DNA from: CAZGUH01 sp964529005
GTDB taxonomy: Bacteria > Actinomycetota > Acidimicrobiia > Acidimicrobiales > Ilumatobacteraceae
DNA length: 16,703 bases
Direction: 5' to 3'
Assembly (NCBI GenBank): GCA_964529005.1
Contig: CAZGUH010000066.1
Span: forward strand, 1-16,703
The translations under genes were made by a program, and so were the position numbers. Shown here in pieces: positions 7,040-14,457 of the stretch. The notes beneath the pieces were generated by a model. The model worked only from the letters and a program-made list of their open reading frames with translations. It was not told where the DNA came from and searched no databases. The first letter of the stretch is position 1. Every line of letters starts with the position of its first letter.

Positions 7040-8024
7040 ATGCGGCGATGGTCATGCGACTCGTGCCGCCACCATGTGCGCTTCGACTCGGGCGAATGCC
7101 CTCGCTGCGGAGCGCTGCTCGGCTACGTACCCGCAGACCTTGCCGTGCGCAGCCTGGTGGCAGCGGACAGCACCAGCTACGCGATCGGCGAACACGACGA
7201 GCGTTGGTGGCGCTGCCTCAACGCCGCCTACGGATGCAATTGGATGGTGCCGGCCGACATAGGTGACGTGTGGTGCCGATCCTGCCGGCTGACCCGTGGC
7301 CGGCCCGACAACTCGCGTCCTGACGCCGTCACAGCGTGGTCGAGCGCCGAAGCCTCCAAACGTCGAGTAATCCATCAGCTCGATGACATTGGCTTGGCGG
7401 TCGAGCCGCTCTCGCCCGACCATTCCGATGGACTCGCGTTCGACCTCGTTCACCTCGACGACGGCAGCGCCACCACCGGCTACAACCTCGGCGTCGTCAC
7501 ACTCGATCTCGCCGAGGCCGACGACCGCCACCGCGAACGTTTGCGATGGCAGCTGGGCGAGGCGTTCCGGACCGTGATCGGGCACCTTCGACACGAAGCC
7601 GGCCACCACTACTTCCATTGCCTCGTCACCCGACCCAACGACCTCCACCGGTTCCGGACGCTGTTCGGCGACGAAACAGCCGACTACAGCGCCGCCCTCG
7701 CACACCACTACGCAGCACCCGCCGGATGGCGCCCTGATCGTCACATCACCTCCTACGCGACCGCCCACCCGATCGAGGACTGGGCCGAAACCTTCGCCCA
7801 CTACCTCCACATCCGCGACGCCGCAGAGACCGCCCACGCACACCGCCTGCTCGACCGCGGCCACGCCACCCGCGTGACCGACGACTTCGCCCGACTGATT
7901 GAGTACTGGAACCTCACGATCGACGCCATCAACGACATCACCGAGACGCTCGGCGTCGCCTCCATCTACCCGTTGACAGTCACAGGAGACCTGTCGCCAA
8001 GCTGGGCTTCGTCCACCACCAGAT
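7040..8024 (+). pseudogene. Zinc-ribbon putative metallopeptidase, 3' end frameshifted and cut by an IS
   Basis: The N-terminus has a zinc ribbon (C6, C9, C20, C23) and a second cysteine set around CNWMV...WCRSC. The core carries HLRHEAGHHYF with HExxH at H185-H189, then FGDETADYSAALAHHY and HPIEDWAETFAHYLHI. This is the signature of the uncharacterised zinc-ribbon plus Peptidase_Mx-type family (COG4307-like). ATG 7040 was chosen for the -10 box just upstream and because the zinc ribbon starts within five residues. The catalytic region is intact. Near 7984-8001 the expected C-terminal motif (VAKLGFVHHQI) is read in a different frame from the body, which implies a one-base loss. The IS then interrupts at 8025. 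The original frame runs on into the IS and stops at 8179, so a near-complete enzyme with a foreign tail could still be made. Confidence 0.8.
8022..8024. repeat. Left target-site duplication (GAT)
   Basis: GAT directly precedes the left IS end and is matched by GAT at 9348-9350 directly after the right end. Three bases is the usual duplication length of IS3-family elements. A three-base match has a 1-in-64 probability by chance. Confidence 0.6.
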
Positions 8025-8052
8025 TGAACCGGCCGGGGCTTTGCGTCAGGTC
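8025..8052 (+). repeat. Left terminal inverted repeat of the IS
   Basis: It begins TGAACCGGCCGG and ends TTTGCGTCAGGTC. Compared with the right repeat, only positions 13-15 differ (GGC against CCT). Confidence 0.9.
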
Positions 8053-8078
8053 CTCACAGTCCCTGGGAGGATTGCAAG

Positions 8079-8408
8079 ATGCCACGGAGGAAGGAGTACA
8101 CCGCCGAGTTCAAGGACCAGGCGGTGAGGTTCGTGTTCGAGGAGATCGAGCCGGACGAGACAAGGTCGCATGCGTGTGAGCGGTTGGCGCCGCGGCTGTC
8201 GATGAGCGCGGCGACGCTGATGAACTGGGTCAAGGCGGCCAGCCCGGCCAAGGCACGTCCGCCGGCGCCGCCGGGGTCGGTGGAGGAGCTGCGCGCGCAG
8301 GTCACCGCGTTGAAGAAAGAGAACCGGGAGCTCGCTCGCGCGAATCAGATCTTGCAGGACGCAGCGAGTTTCTTCGGGGCGGCGCTCGACCGCCAGTCAA
8401 AGAGGTAG
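8079..8408 (+). CDS. IS3-family transposase OrfA (109 aa)
   Basis: This is the DNA-binding subunit, which recognises the IS ends and normally forms the N-terminal part of the OrfAB fusion transposase. The helix-turn-helix starts MPRRKEYTAEFKDQAVRFV and includes LSMSAATLMNWV. A leucine-zipper-like segment follows (VEELRAQVTALKKENRELARANQIL, about residues 67-91) and the usual ending ASFFGAALDR. GGGAGG (8065-8070) lies eight bases before the ATG. It ends in TAG at 8406; a -1 frame opens at the overlap, as in other family members. Confidence 0.93.
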   Translation: MPRRKEYTAEFKDQAVRFVFEEIEPDETRSHACERLAPRLSMSAATLMNWVKAASPAKARPPAPPGSVEELRAQVTALKKENRELARANQILQDAASFFGAALDRQSKR

Positions 8409-8459
8409 CGGCGTTCGTGGCCGCTCATCGCCATCACGGGGGTCGAGCCGATCTGCAGG

Positions 8460-9326
8460 GTGCTGTCCACCACGGACCATCCGATCGCCCCGTCAGCGAT
8501 CCGTTCCGCTCTCGCCCGGCCGGTTTGCGCCCGGCGGATCGCTGATGAGGCGTTGAAGCCGCTGATCGTGGCGATCTTCGAGGCGAACTATCGGGTCTAC
8601 GGGCGACGCAAGATCAAAGCCGCTCTCGCTCGCGAGCACGGCCTGGTCGTCGACAAGGACCGGATCAGCCGCCTCATGGGTGAGCTGGACATTCGCGGCG
8701 CGATCCGCACGAAGACGACGATCACCACCCGTTCGGATCGATCGTCGCCCCGGGCGCCCGATCTGGTGCAACGTCGCTTCCAAGCAGAACGCCCGAACGA
8801 GTTGTGGGTGTGCGACTTCACCTACGTGCCGACGTGGTCAGGGTTCGTGTACACGGCGTTCGTCACCGACGTGTTCTCGCGTCGCATCGTCGGCTGGCGC
8901 ACCGCCGCGTCGATGACCACCGATCTCGTCACCGACGCGCTGAACATGGCGATCTTCTCCCGCCACCACCAACTTCTCGACGGGGTGATCGCCCACTCCG
9001 ACGCCGGAGGTCAATACGTCTCTGTGTCCTACAGCGAGCGTCTCGCCGAGATCAACGCCCGTCCCTCGATCGGCAGCATCGGCGACAGCTTCGATAATGC
9101 GCTGGCTGAATCCGTGAACGGGCTCTACAAGACGGAGCTGATCCGCCGACAGGGACCGTGGCGCAACGTCGAGCACGTCGAGCTCGCCACCTTGGCCTAC
9201 GTCGAGTGGTTCAACCGCCATCGTCTTCACAGCGAGCTCGGCCACGTCCCACCCGACGAGTTCGAGACCGACCACTACGCTCGCCCACGCGGCGACACCA
9301 TCGCCCCAACACCCACCCCGACCTGA
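8460..9326 (+). CDS. IS3-family transposase OrfB, DDE integrase (5' end probably frameshifted)
   Basis: This is the catalytic subunit that cuts and joins the element ends. From GTG 8460, the DDE residues are D119 (LWVCDFTYV), D181 (AHSDAGGQY) and E217 (NALAESVNGLYKTEL), giving 35 residues between the last two. The N-terminal region includes VYGRRKIKAAL. GTG 8460 is only the first start codon in this frame. The family motif GVEPICRVL begins upstream at about 8438 in the same frame, and the still earlier AAFVAAHRHH is encoded in the -1 frame from about 8408. The two parts would join if the GGGGG run at 8438-8442 had one G fewer. The true start is therefore probably near GTG 8417 or by frameshift from OrfA, and this copy may be inactive. 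Confidence 0.88.
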   Translation: MLSTTDHPIAPSAIRSALARPVCARRIADEALKPLIVAIFEANYRVYGRRKIKAALAREHGLVVDKDRISRLMGELDIRGAIRTKTTITTRSDRSSPRAPDLVQRRFQAERPNELWVCDFTYVPTWSGFVYTAFVTDVFSRRIVGWRTAASMTTDLVTDALNMAIFSRHHQLLDGVIAHSDAGGQYVSVSYSERLAEINARPSIGSIGDSFDNALAESVNGLYKTELIRRQGPWRNVEHVELATLAYVEWFNRHRLHSELGHVPPDEFETDHYARPRGDTIAPTPTPT

Positions 9327-9347
9327 CGCAAAAGGCCGGCCGGTTCA
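9320..9347 (-). repeat. Right terminal inverted repeat of the IS
   Basis: Read on the minus strand it starts TGAACCGGCCGG and ends TTTGCGTCAGGTC, matching the left repeat at 25 of 28 positions. The OrfB stop codon falls at its inner end, as is usual in IS3 elements. Confidence 0.9.
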
Positions 9348-9350
9348 GAT
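9348..9350. repeat. Right target-site duplication (GAT)
   Basis: GAT directly follows the right IS end and matches 8022-8024. Confidence 0.6.
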
Positions 9351-9735
9351 CGAGGTCAAAGACGTCGAGCTGCCCGAAGGCATGCGCCGGGCCATGAGCC
9401 GCCAAGCCGAGGCCGAACGCGACCGTCGCGCCAAGGTCATCCACGCCCAAGGCGAGCTCGAAGCAGCGAGCGCCCTCGGCGAGGCCGCAGCCACACTCGA
9501 GCGCAGCCAAGGAGCGATGCAGCTGCGACTGCTGTCGACGATGACCGAAGTGGCCGCCGAACGGAACTCGACGCTGATCTTCCCCGTACCCGTCGAACTC
9601 TTACGCTTCGTCGACCGAATGACCTCCCACACCCCGCACCCAGCCGGCGACACCACCGACCCCACGACGTTGGCCGGCGGCAACCCGACAACGGCCAACA
9701 CCCCGGAATTGCCACCGCACGCAAGTGCCACCTGA
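9349..9735 (+). pseudogene. Slipin/SPFH (band 7) protein, C-terminal remnant
   Basis: From the IS edge the frame reads IEVKDVELPEGMRRAMSRQ, then AEAERDRRAKVIHAQGELEAA, LLSTMTEVAAERNSTLIFPVP and a proline/threonine-rich tail. This is the diagnostic C-terminal half of bacterial slipins (stomatin-like SPFH proteins), which form membrane-anchored oligomers linked to stress and membrane organisation. The N-terminal membrane segment and most of the SPFH domain, roughly 160 residues, are absent. An internal ATG at 9382 leaves an open 117-codon frame without a ribosome site. The loss of the N-terminus at exactly the IS end shows truncation. A functional product is unlikely. Confidence 0.85.
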
Positions 9736-9854
9736 GAGCCGGGCCACTGATCGGACAACCCTGGTCGCGCATCACGTCGTCATCCGACGTCCGAACGTGT
9801 TGAGCGGCCGCCCGATCGGTGGGATCGACCCGGGAATCCAGAGAGGAGATCCAC

Positions 9855-10205
9855 ATGCAGATAGAGGTCAACAGCGATCGCAATATCGAAGGAGACGACG
9901 AGCTGATCCGGCAGGTCTCGGCAGACGTCGCCACGGCGCTGTCGCGGTTCAGGGATCAGATCACACGAGTGGACGTCCACTTGGGTGACGAGAACGCCCA
10001 CAAGTCCGGTGCCGCCGACAAGCGATGCATGGTGGAAGCTCGGCCCACCGGACAGTCACCGATCGCAGTCACCAACCACGCCTCCACGGTCAGCGAGGCA
10101 TATGGCGGCGCCCTTCAGAAACTGGAGAACCTGTTGGCGAGCCGGTTCGACCGGCTCCATGAACGCAAAGGCGGCGCCACCATCCGCCGCGACGAACACG
10201 GCTGA
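9855..10205 (+). CDS. HPF/RaiA-type ribosome-associated protein (116 aa)
   Basis: The product begins MQIEVNSDRNIEGDDELIRQ and carries ITRVDVHLGDENAHK, KRCMVEARPTG and a C-terminal helix ALQKLENLLASRFDRLHERK. This matches the short HPF/RaiA-like family. Classical members bind the 30S decoding region and silence ribosomes in stationary phase. The long C-terminal dimerisation domain of long-form HPF is missing, so this is the short type. GAGAGGAGAT ends four bases before ATG 9855 and fixes the start; the frame is open to 9819, but that extension contains the ribosome site. Its role in ribosome hibernation is family-based inference. Confidence 0.85.
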   Translation: MQIEVNSDRNIEGDDELIRQVSADVATALSRFRDQITRVDVHLGDENAHKSGAADKRCMVEARPTGQSPIAVTNHASTVSEAYGGALQKLENLLASRFDRLHERKGGATIRRDEHG

Positions 10206-10207
10206 AC

Positions 10208-10450
10208 ATGACAACAGACCTTCGGCACGAGGTCGCGACGGCGTACGACCATGTCTTGGCGCCGTTGCACGATTGCGCTCCGCTTCGCTCGTCCACTGTC
10301 GTGGTCGACCACGTGGGCGTGACACCGAACCTGCTTGCTCAGCTTGTGATGTCATCGGGAGCAGAGTATCCGGACGAGACGAAACAAGCGTGCACACCGC
10401 CGGTGATATTCTGTGTTACAGCCCACAGTTCGTCCCAGCGTCGCGGTTGA
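10208..10450 (+). CDS. Hypothetical short frame after HPF
   Basis: The ATG follows the HPF stop by two bases. The first 58 residues (MTTDLRHEVATAYDHVLAPL, then STVVVDHVGVTPNLLAQLV) look protein-like with good codon bias. The last part overlaps the decayed oxidase fragment and looks random. I recognise no family. It could be a gene that lost its 3' part when the oxidase remnant and its neighbours were rearranged. It has no ribosome site of its own, so translation would be coupled to HPF. Confidence 0.3.
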   Translation: MTTDLRHEVATAYDHVLAPLHDCAPLRSSTVVVDHVGVTPNLLAQLVMSSGAEYPDETKQACTPPVIFCVTAHSSSQRRG

Positions 10451-10804
10451 CCCTGGAGCCCGAGGACGTGCACCCCCGAGCGTGAGGTTCATCCCGATGA
10501 TCATCGCCAAGGGCTCGTCTTGTCGAGCTGCTGGTTGAGAAGCTTGCCGATGATCTCCGGCCACCAATAGGTGGTAACCGGCGGACAGGGGCTTGCGCGA
10601 GAACACCTGCAGCACTTCGCTGACGATGCCGAAGGTCGGCATGATCAAGATGTAGGCCTCGGGGCGGCCGAGGATCCAGAAGAGGTGCTGGCAGAGCAGC
10701 GGATCTGCTCCGGCGGAGACATCGAAGGACCGCGCGCCGAACGTCCGCTGGAACGTCAGCAGGAACAGGCCGACCGTCAGCACCGGAAGGGCGAACGGGA
10801 ACAT
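10411..10804 (-). pseudogene. ctaD: Decayed fragment of cytochrome c oxidase subunit I
   Basis: On the minus strand, LPVLTVGLFLLTFQRTFGAR, DPLLCQHLFWILGRPEAYIL and FGIVSEVLQVFSRKPLSAGY are unmistakable subunit I sequence. After that the coding shifts frame: YWWPEIIGKLLNQQ is in a second frame, followed by in-frame stops, then IIGMNLT, and VHVLGLQGQPRR again in another frame. The piece covers only about 120 of some 550 codons. The GHPEVY motif, whose His is a copper-B ligand, reads GRPEAY. Both the fragment length and the frameshifts mark it as a pseudogene. No other oxidase gene is present, so it is a transferred or rearranged remnant. Confidence 0.88.
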
Positions 10805-10913
10805 GAACTTGTGTCACCAGCTGCACCAGCCGAATCTGCAACCTAAAGGCTTTCCGAGCGGTCGTGCGGTTGGACGGCCGTGCTCGATTCGTCCCGATGG
10901 AGGATGCTGATCG

Positions 10914-11831
10914 ATGACGACGTCGCCACGAGATCCAGCGCCGCTGCGGCTGAGGCATGTCCTGGTGCCGCTCGACGGGTCGGAGTTCGCGTTGCAGGCG
11001 ATGCCGACTGCTCGGGCGCTGGCCTCGCGCCTTGCTGCGCAGGTGCACACGATCAGCGTCGCGGGCGGGCGCGACAACGTGACGCGTCTTCGCGCGCTTG
11101 CCTCCGCAGCGCTTGGCGTCGATGTCGGTGACGACCGCGTTCTCGTCGTGACCGACGACGATCCGGCCGAGGCGATCGCAGGACGTGCCGAGCAGTTGGA
11201 CCCCTGTGTGGTGTGTATGACCACCCATGGCCGCGGTCGTCTGCGCGGCGCGGTGGTCGGTTCGGTGGCGAGGTCGGTGTTGCAGCGCTCCTCGGGTCCG
11301 CTCGTGGCGCTTGGTCCGATGGCCGACAATCCGGGATGGTCGCCGCGCCCTCGTAGTTGGCCAGAGCCGCTGTCGGTGTCGCGCATGGTGGCCTGTGTGG
11401 ACGGCTCGGCCAACTCGGAGCAGGTGTTGCCCATCGCTGCCGTTTGGGCTCGGGCGCTCGAGATGTCGATGACGATCCTCACCGTCGCCGATGATGGCTG
11501 GTCACCTGGGCGATCCGACCGCCGGTATGGAGGGCGCGACGTCCAGAGCTACATCGAAAGCCTTGTGCAGCAGTGGAGAGGCACGGTTTCGGCCGTCGAC
11601 GGGGAGGTGGTCAGAGATCCCCTCGGTCTCGCGAGCGGCGTCCGGGTTCACCTGGATCGCCGTCCTGCCGGTCTCGTCGCGGTAACGACGAGCGCTCGAT
11701 CGGGGATGCAACGGGCTCTTCGGGGGGCCGCCGCCGCGGATGTCGTCCGCGCGTCGAGGGCGCCGTGCCTGGTGTCGCCGGTTCGAAGTCTGGGCGTCTC
11801 CTCGCACAGCTCATGTCAACCGGTGAGTTGA
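10914..11831 (+). CDS. Universal stress protein with two UspA domains (305 aa)
   Basis: Two UspA folds in tandem: domain 1 (about 13-137) starts LRHVLVPLDGSEFALQAMP and has the nucleotide-loop motif THGRGRLRGAVVGSV. Domain 2 (about 155-292) starts VSRMVACVDGSANSEQVLP and ends around APCLVSPV. In domain 2 the loop reads SARSGMQRALRGAAAADV, where the usual Gly-Ser is Gly-Ala, so ATP binding there is doubtful. Such proteins are cytosolic and support survival in hypoxia, starvation or oxidative stress. GGAGG (10899-10903) lies ten bases before the ATG. The C-terminal 15 residues beyond the domain are unlike the family. It is a paralogue of the next gene. Confidence 0.9.
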   Translation: MTTSPRDPAPLRLRHVLVPLDGSEFALQAMPTARALASRLAAQVHTISVAGGRDNVTRLRALASAALGVDVGDDRVLVVTDDDPAEAIAGRAEQLDPCVVCMTTHGRGRLRGAVVGSVARSVLQRSSGPLVALGPMADNPGWSPRPRSWPEPLSVSRMVACVDGSANSEQVLPIAAVWARALEMSMTILTVADDGWSPGRSDRRYGGRDVQSYIESLVQQWRGTVSAVDGEVVRDPLGLASGVRVHLDRRPAGLVAVTTSARSGMQRALRGAAAADVVRASRAPCLVSPVRSLGVSSHSSCQPVS

Positions 11832-12005
11832 TGGGCGGCCGGGGGGCCGTCGTCAAGCTCGCACGAGCAGGCGTGCCTTGCGCGGGGCGCCCCGACGGCT
11901 CGCGACGCGCTGACTGCGCGATGCGGCCTGCACAGCGGCCGTTTGGAAGTGAAGGTCCCGGGCGCGAGCGGCCATTGGCTTCAGCGGACCGATGCATACT
12001 TGTTC

Positions 12006-12893
12006 ATGGCCCCTTTCGAACTTGATGCCGACCTCGCGTACCGAACGGTGCTGGTCCCGCTCGACGGATCTGTCGTGTCAGCGGGCGCCGTCCCGACCGC
12101 GGTGGCGCTCGCTCGACGTTTCGATGCGGAGCTGCACATGGTCACCGTGGTGGGTGCGCGCGAGTCCCAAGACGATGTCCTGACTGCGGTGGTCGAGTCA
12201 TTGAATCGGCAGGGCATGGACGACAGCCTCAGTGTGCGTGTGGTCGAAGCGGACGATGTCGCCGACGGCATCGAACGGGCGGCGAGTGAGCTCGATCGGT
12301 GCCTTCTGTGCCTGTCCATAAGCGGGCGGGGTCGCGTCGCAACGGCGATGTTCGGATCAGTGGCGGGTGAGATCGTTCACCGCGCGGCACACCCGATCGT
12401 GCTTGTCGGACCTGCGCTCATCGCGGAGCAGCAGTTCGTGCGGCCGAGGACCGCGGGACTGCTCGAAGTTCCGCGTCTCGTCGCGGGCGTCGACGGGTCG
12501 CCGCAGTCGGAGGCTGTGCTCCCGATCGCGGCTTCTTGGGCTCGCGCGTTGGACATGTCGATGACGATATTGACCGTGATCGAGCCGGTGCTCACCGCCG
12601 CCGACGGCGGCGAGGCGCGACGGCGTCACGGTCCAGATGGCGACGCCGAGGCGTACGTGGCGGGACTTGTCGAGCGCTGGAGCGACGCGGTGGCAGACGT
12701 CTCGGGGCACGTGCATCCGGATGCTCTCAGCGTCGCGGCCGGCATCCGCGATCATCTGATTGACCACCCGGCCGGTTTGGTCGCCGTGTCGACTCACGCC
12801 AGGACCGGTCGCGAGCGACTGTTCGCGGGGTCGGACGCGGCGAAGATCGTGCAGCTGGCCATCGCTCCGGTTCTCCTCGTCTCCCATCGGTGA
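12006..12893 (+). CDS. Universal stress protein with two UspA domains (295 aa)
   Basis: It has the same architecture as its neighbour: YRTVLVPLDGSVVSAGAVP opens domain 1, with loop ISGRGRVATAMFGSVAG. RLVAGVDGSPQSEAVLPIAA opens domain 2, with loop THARTGRERLFAGSDAA. Both Gly-Ser loops are kept, so this copy is more likely than its paralogue to bind nucleotide twice. The shared WARALDMSMTILTV (WARALEMSMTILTV in the first copy) shows tandem duplication. ATG 12006 was preferred to the earlier frame opening at 11943 because family homology begins right after it. A CATACT box (11995-12000) just upstream suggests a leaderless start; there is no ribosome site. Confidence 0.9.
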   Translation: MAPFELDADLAYRTVLVPLDGSVVSAGAVPTAVALARRFDAELHMVTVVGARESQDDVLTAVVESLNRQGMDDSLSVRVVEADDVADGIERAASELDRCLLCLSISGRGRVATAMFGSVAGEIVHRAAHPIVLVGPALIAEQQFVRPRTAGLLEVPRLVAGVDGSPQSEAVLPIAASWARALDMSMTILTVIEPVLTAADGGEARRRHGPDGDAEAYVAGLVERWSDAVADVSGHVHPDALSVAAGIRDHLIDHPAGLVAVSTHARTGRERLFAGSDAAKIVQLAIAPVLLVSHR

Positions 12894-13290
12894 CGAGGCG
12901 GCTTCGTGGTCCCCGTCCCGAGCGCGCCGCGATCAGGACAATGTCGCCGACGTCGACTCACCTCGCGGCCATCACGACCGGTGACGCCGAGCTCCAACCG
13001 TTCGATGAGGCGTGTTGATGAAGTTGCGGCGCCGCCGAGAGAGCGATCAACGTCGCCGACGGTGGTTGCCTCTGGAGTTGAGTACCCGGAGGGCGTTCAG
13101 TCGGGTCGAGCACATTCGCGCCGACAGGGTGCCGATCCGACTCGGGGCGCTTCCTGCGGCGCTCGGTGGGACGCGGGGTCACCCGCGTGCGTCGGGTTTA
13201 CCGGGGGTAGGGTTGGGAAAGAGCCATTTCGCTCTTGACCGCGTTGCTCCGGACCCTGGTTGCGTGCTCGACACCTCTAGGAGGCTCGAC
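12894..13290. other. Intergenic region before the DUF1269-like gene
   Basis: These 397 bases separate the second universal stress protein from the next ribosome site. Open frames here are arginine- and glycine-rich without homology. AGGAGG at 13279-13284 belongs to the downstream gene. A TAGGGT (-10-like) box near 13205 and TTGACC near 13237 could be promoter parts, but they do not pair with correct spacing. Confidence 0.35.
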
Positions 13291-14457
13291 GTGTTTGCTT
13301 TCCCGGTTGCGGTTCGCATCGTCGAACCAGCGACTCTCATCGAGTTGCCGGGCCGTGGGTTTCGCATGGGCGGTCAGGCACCGTCGGTTCGCCCAGTTGG
13401 TGGCAATCATCGCGATCGAGTGGCTGTCGGTGACAGCTTGGGAGACGAGACGTTGTTCGGCCTGTCGTTCGACTCGCTGAATCGGGCGGAGCAGTTCATG
13501 CTTGCGATCGCGGGGCTGAGCGTGGATCGCAGGTTGAGTCTTGTCGACACGGTGCTGGTGGTCAAGGACGGCAATGAACGTGTGCGCGTTCGCGAGACCA
13601 TCGACCCCCAGCCGGGGCGATTGGGGGTCGTTGGCGCGATGTGGGCGGGCTTGTTCGGTCTCCTCGTTGCTGGGCCGATCGGCTGGATCGTCGGTCTCGT
13701 TCTCGGCGCTTGCGTCGGTGTGGTCTTCGCCAAGGTCGTCGATCGCGGGGTTCCTGACGAGTGGGTCGACTGGTTCAAGATGGTCGTTCGACCCCGAACC
13801 GCGACGGTCGTCGTCCTCGCGCACGGTATCGATCAGCGTGTGCTCGGGGGCGAGGTCGACCGTTTTCCGGGAGCGCGATTGGTGCACACGACGCGCAGCG
13901 CGGACGCGTTCGCGCAGCTCAGGTCGGCGTTCAACGACCATGCACCGTCTGGGTCGAGCGACGGCGCTGGCGTTCATGGGTTCGCCGGTCGCAGGGCGTT
14001 GATCACCGCGCCGATCCGCCTCGACCGGCGCGGCCGAGAGCTGACATTGATCGGAGCAGTCGGCGAACCCGCCCGATCCCCCGGGGTGATCGAACACGAA
14101 AGGGACTCATCACGCCCGGCCGCCCGGTCGCGCGAACGGCTGCCCTGCCGACGAGAGGGACGTCGTGACGACCACCGTCGATCAGAACTTCAACAGACCG
14201 AAGTATCAGTCGGACCTGATCGCGTCGATGCGCGAGGAGGCGCTTGGCCCACGTCGGGGCAGCGTGCGGGCGGCCGCACGGGTCGAGCGGATCCCCGACG
14301 CGGTCATCGACGAGATGATGGCGGCGATCCACGCGCCACCACCCGAAACCCCGGGGGCGGTGATCGTGGCGGACGGCTCTGGTGTCCGTCTCGTCGAATT
14401 CCTTGCCGAGCCACCTGCGCCGCTCGCCAACTCATTTCGTACTACACCGGCCGCTGA
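13291..14457 (+). CDS. DUF1269-like membrane protein (start and C-terminus uncertain)
   Basis: The recognisable core is about residues 55-215 from GTG 13291: LFGLSFDSLNRAEQFMLAIA, then DTVLVVKDGNERVRVRETID, two membrane helices (LGVVGAMWAGLFGLLVAGPI and WIVGLVLGACVGVVF), and TATVVVLAHGID followed by GARLVHTTRSADAFAQL. This is the layout of DUF1269/COG4803 membrane proteins of unknown function, often found next to stress genes. AGGAGG six bases before GTG 13291 favours that start, but the first 50 codons have weak third-position G/C, so GTG 13420 remains possible. After about 14000 the sequence looks disordered and overlaps the next gene, so the real protein may end earlier through a missed frameshift. 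Confidence 0.6.
   Translation: MFAFPVAVRIVEPATLIELPGRGFRMGGQAPSVRPVGGNHRDRVAVGDSLGDETLFGLSFDSLNRAEQFMLAIAGLSVDRRLSLVDTVLVVKDGNERVRVRETIDPQPGRLGVVGAMWAGLFGLLVAGPIGWIVGLVLGACVGVVFAKVVDRGVPDEWVDWFKMVVRPRTATVVVLAHGIDQRVLGGEVDRFPGARLVHTTRSADAFAQLRSAFNDHAPSGSSDGAGVHGFAGRRALITAPIRLDRRGRELTLIGAVGEPARSPGVIEHERDSSRPAARSRERLPCRREGRRDDHRRSELQQTEVSVGPDRVDARGGAWPTSGQRAGGRTGRADPRRGHRRDDGGDPRATTRNPGGGDRGGRLWCPSRRIPCRATCAARQLISYYTGR

Larger units (their letters stand above)
8025..9347 (+). mobile_element. Complete IS3-family insertion sequence (1323 bp)
   Basis: The element has TGA...TCA ends, terminal inverted repeats matching at 25 of 28 positions, a 3-bp flanking repeat, an OrfA with a helix-turn-helix and leucine-zipper-like region, and an OrfB with a DD(35)E integrase core. 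Length and layout are typical of the family. It sits between the end of the metallopeptidase and the remnant of a slipin gene. A likely one-base insertion at the start of OrfB may have inactivated it. Confidence 0.92.

Noticed and set aside
13198..14097. 299-codon minus-strand frame opposite the DUF1269-like gene
   Set aside because: Antisense of a plus-strand gene with clear membrane helices and conserved strands; no homology on this strand.
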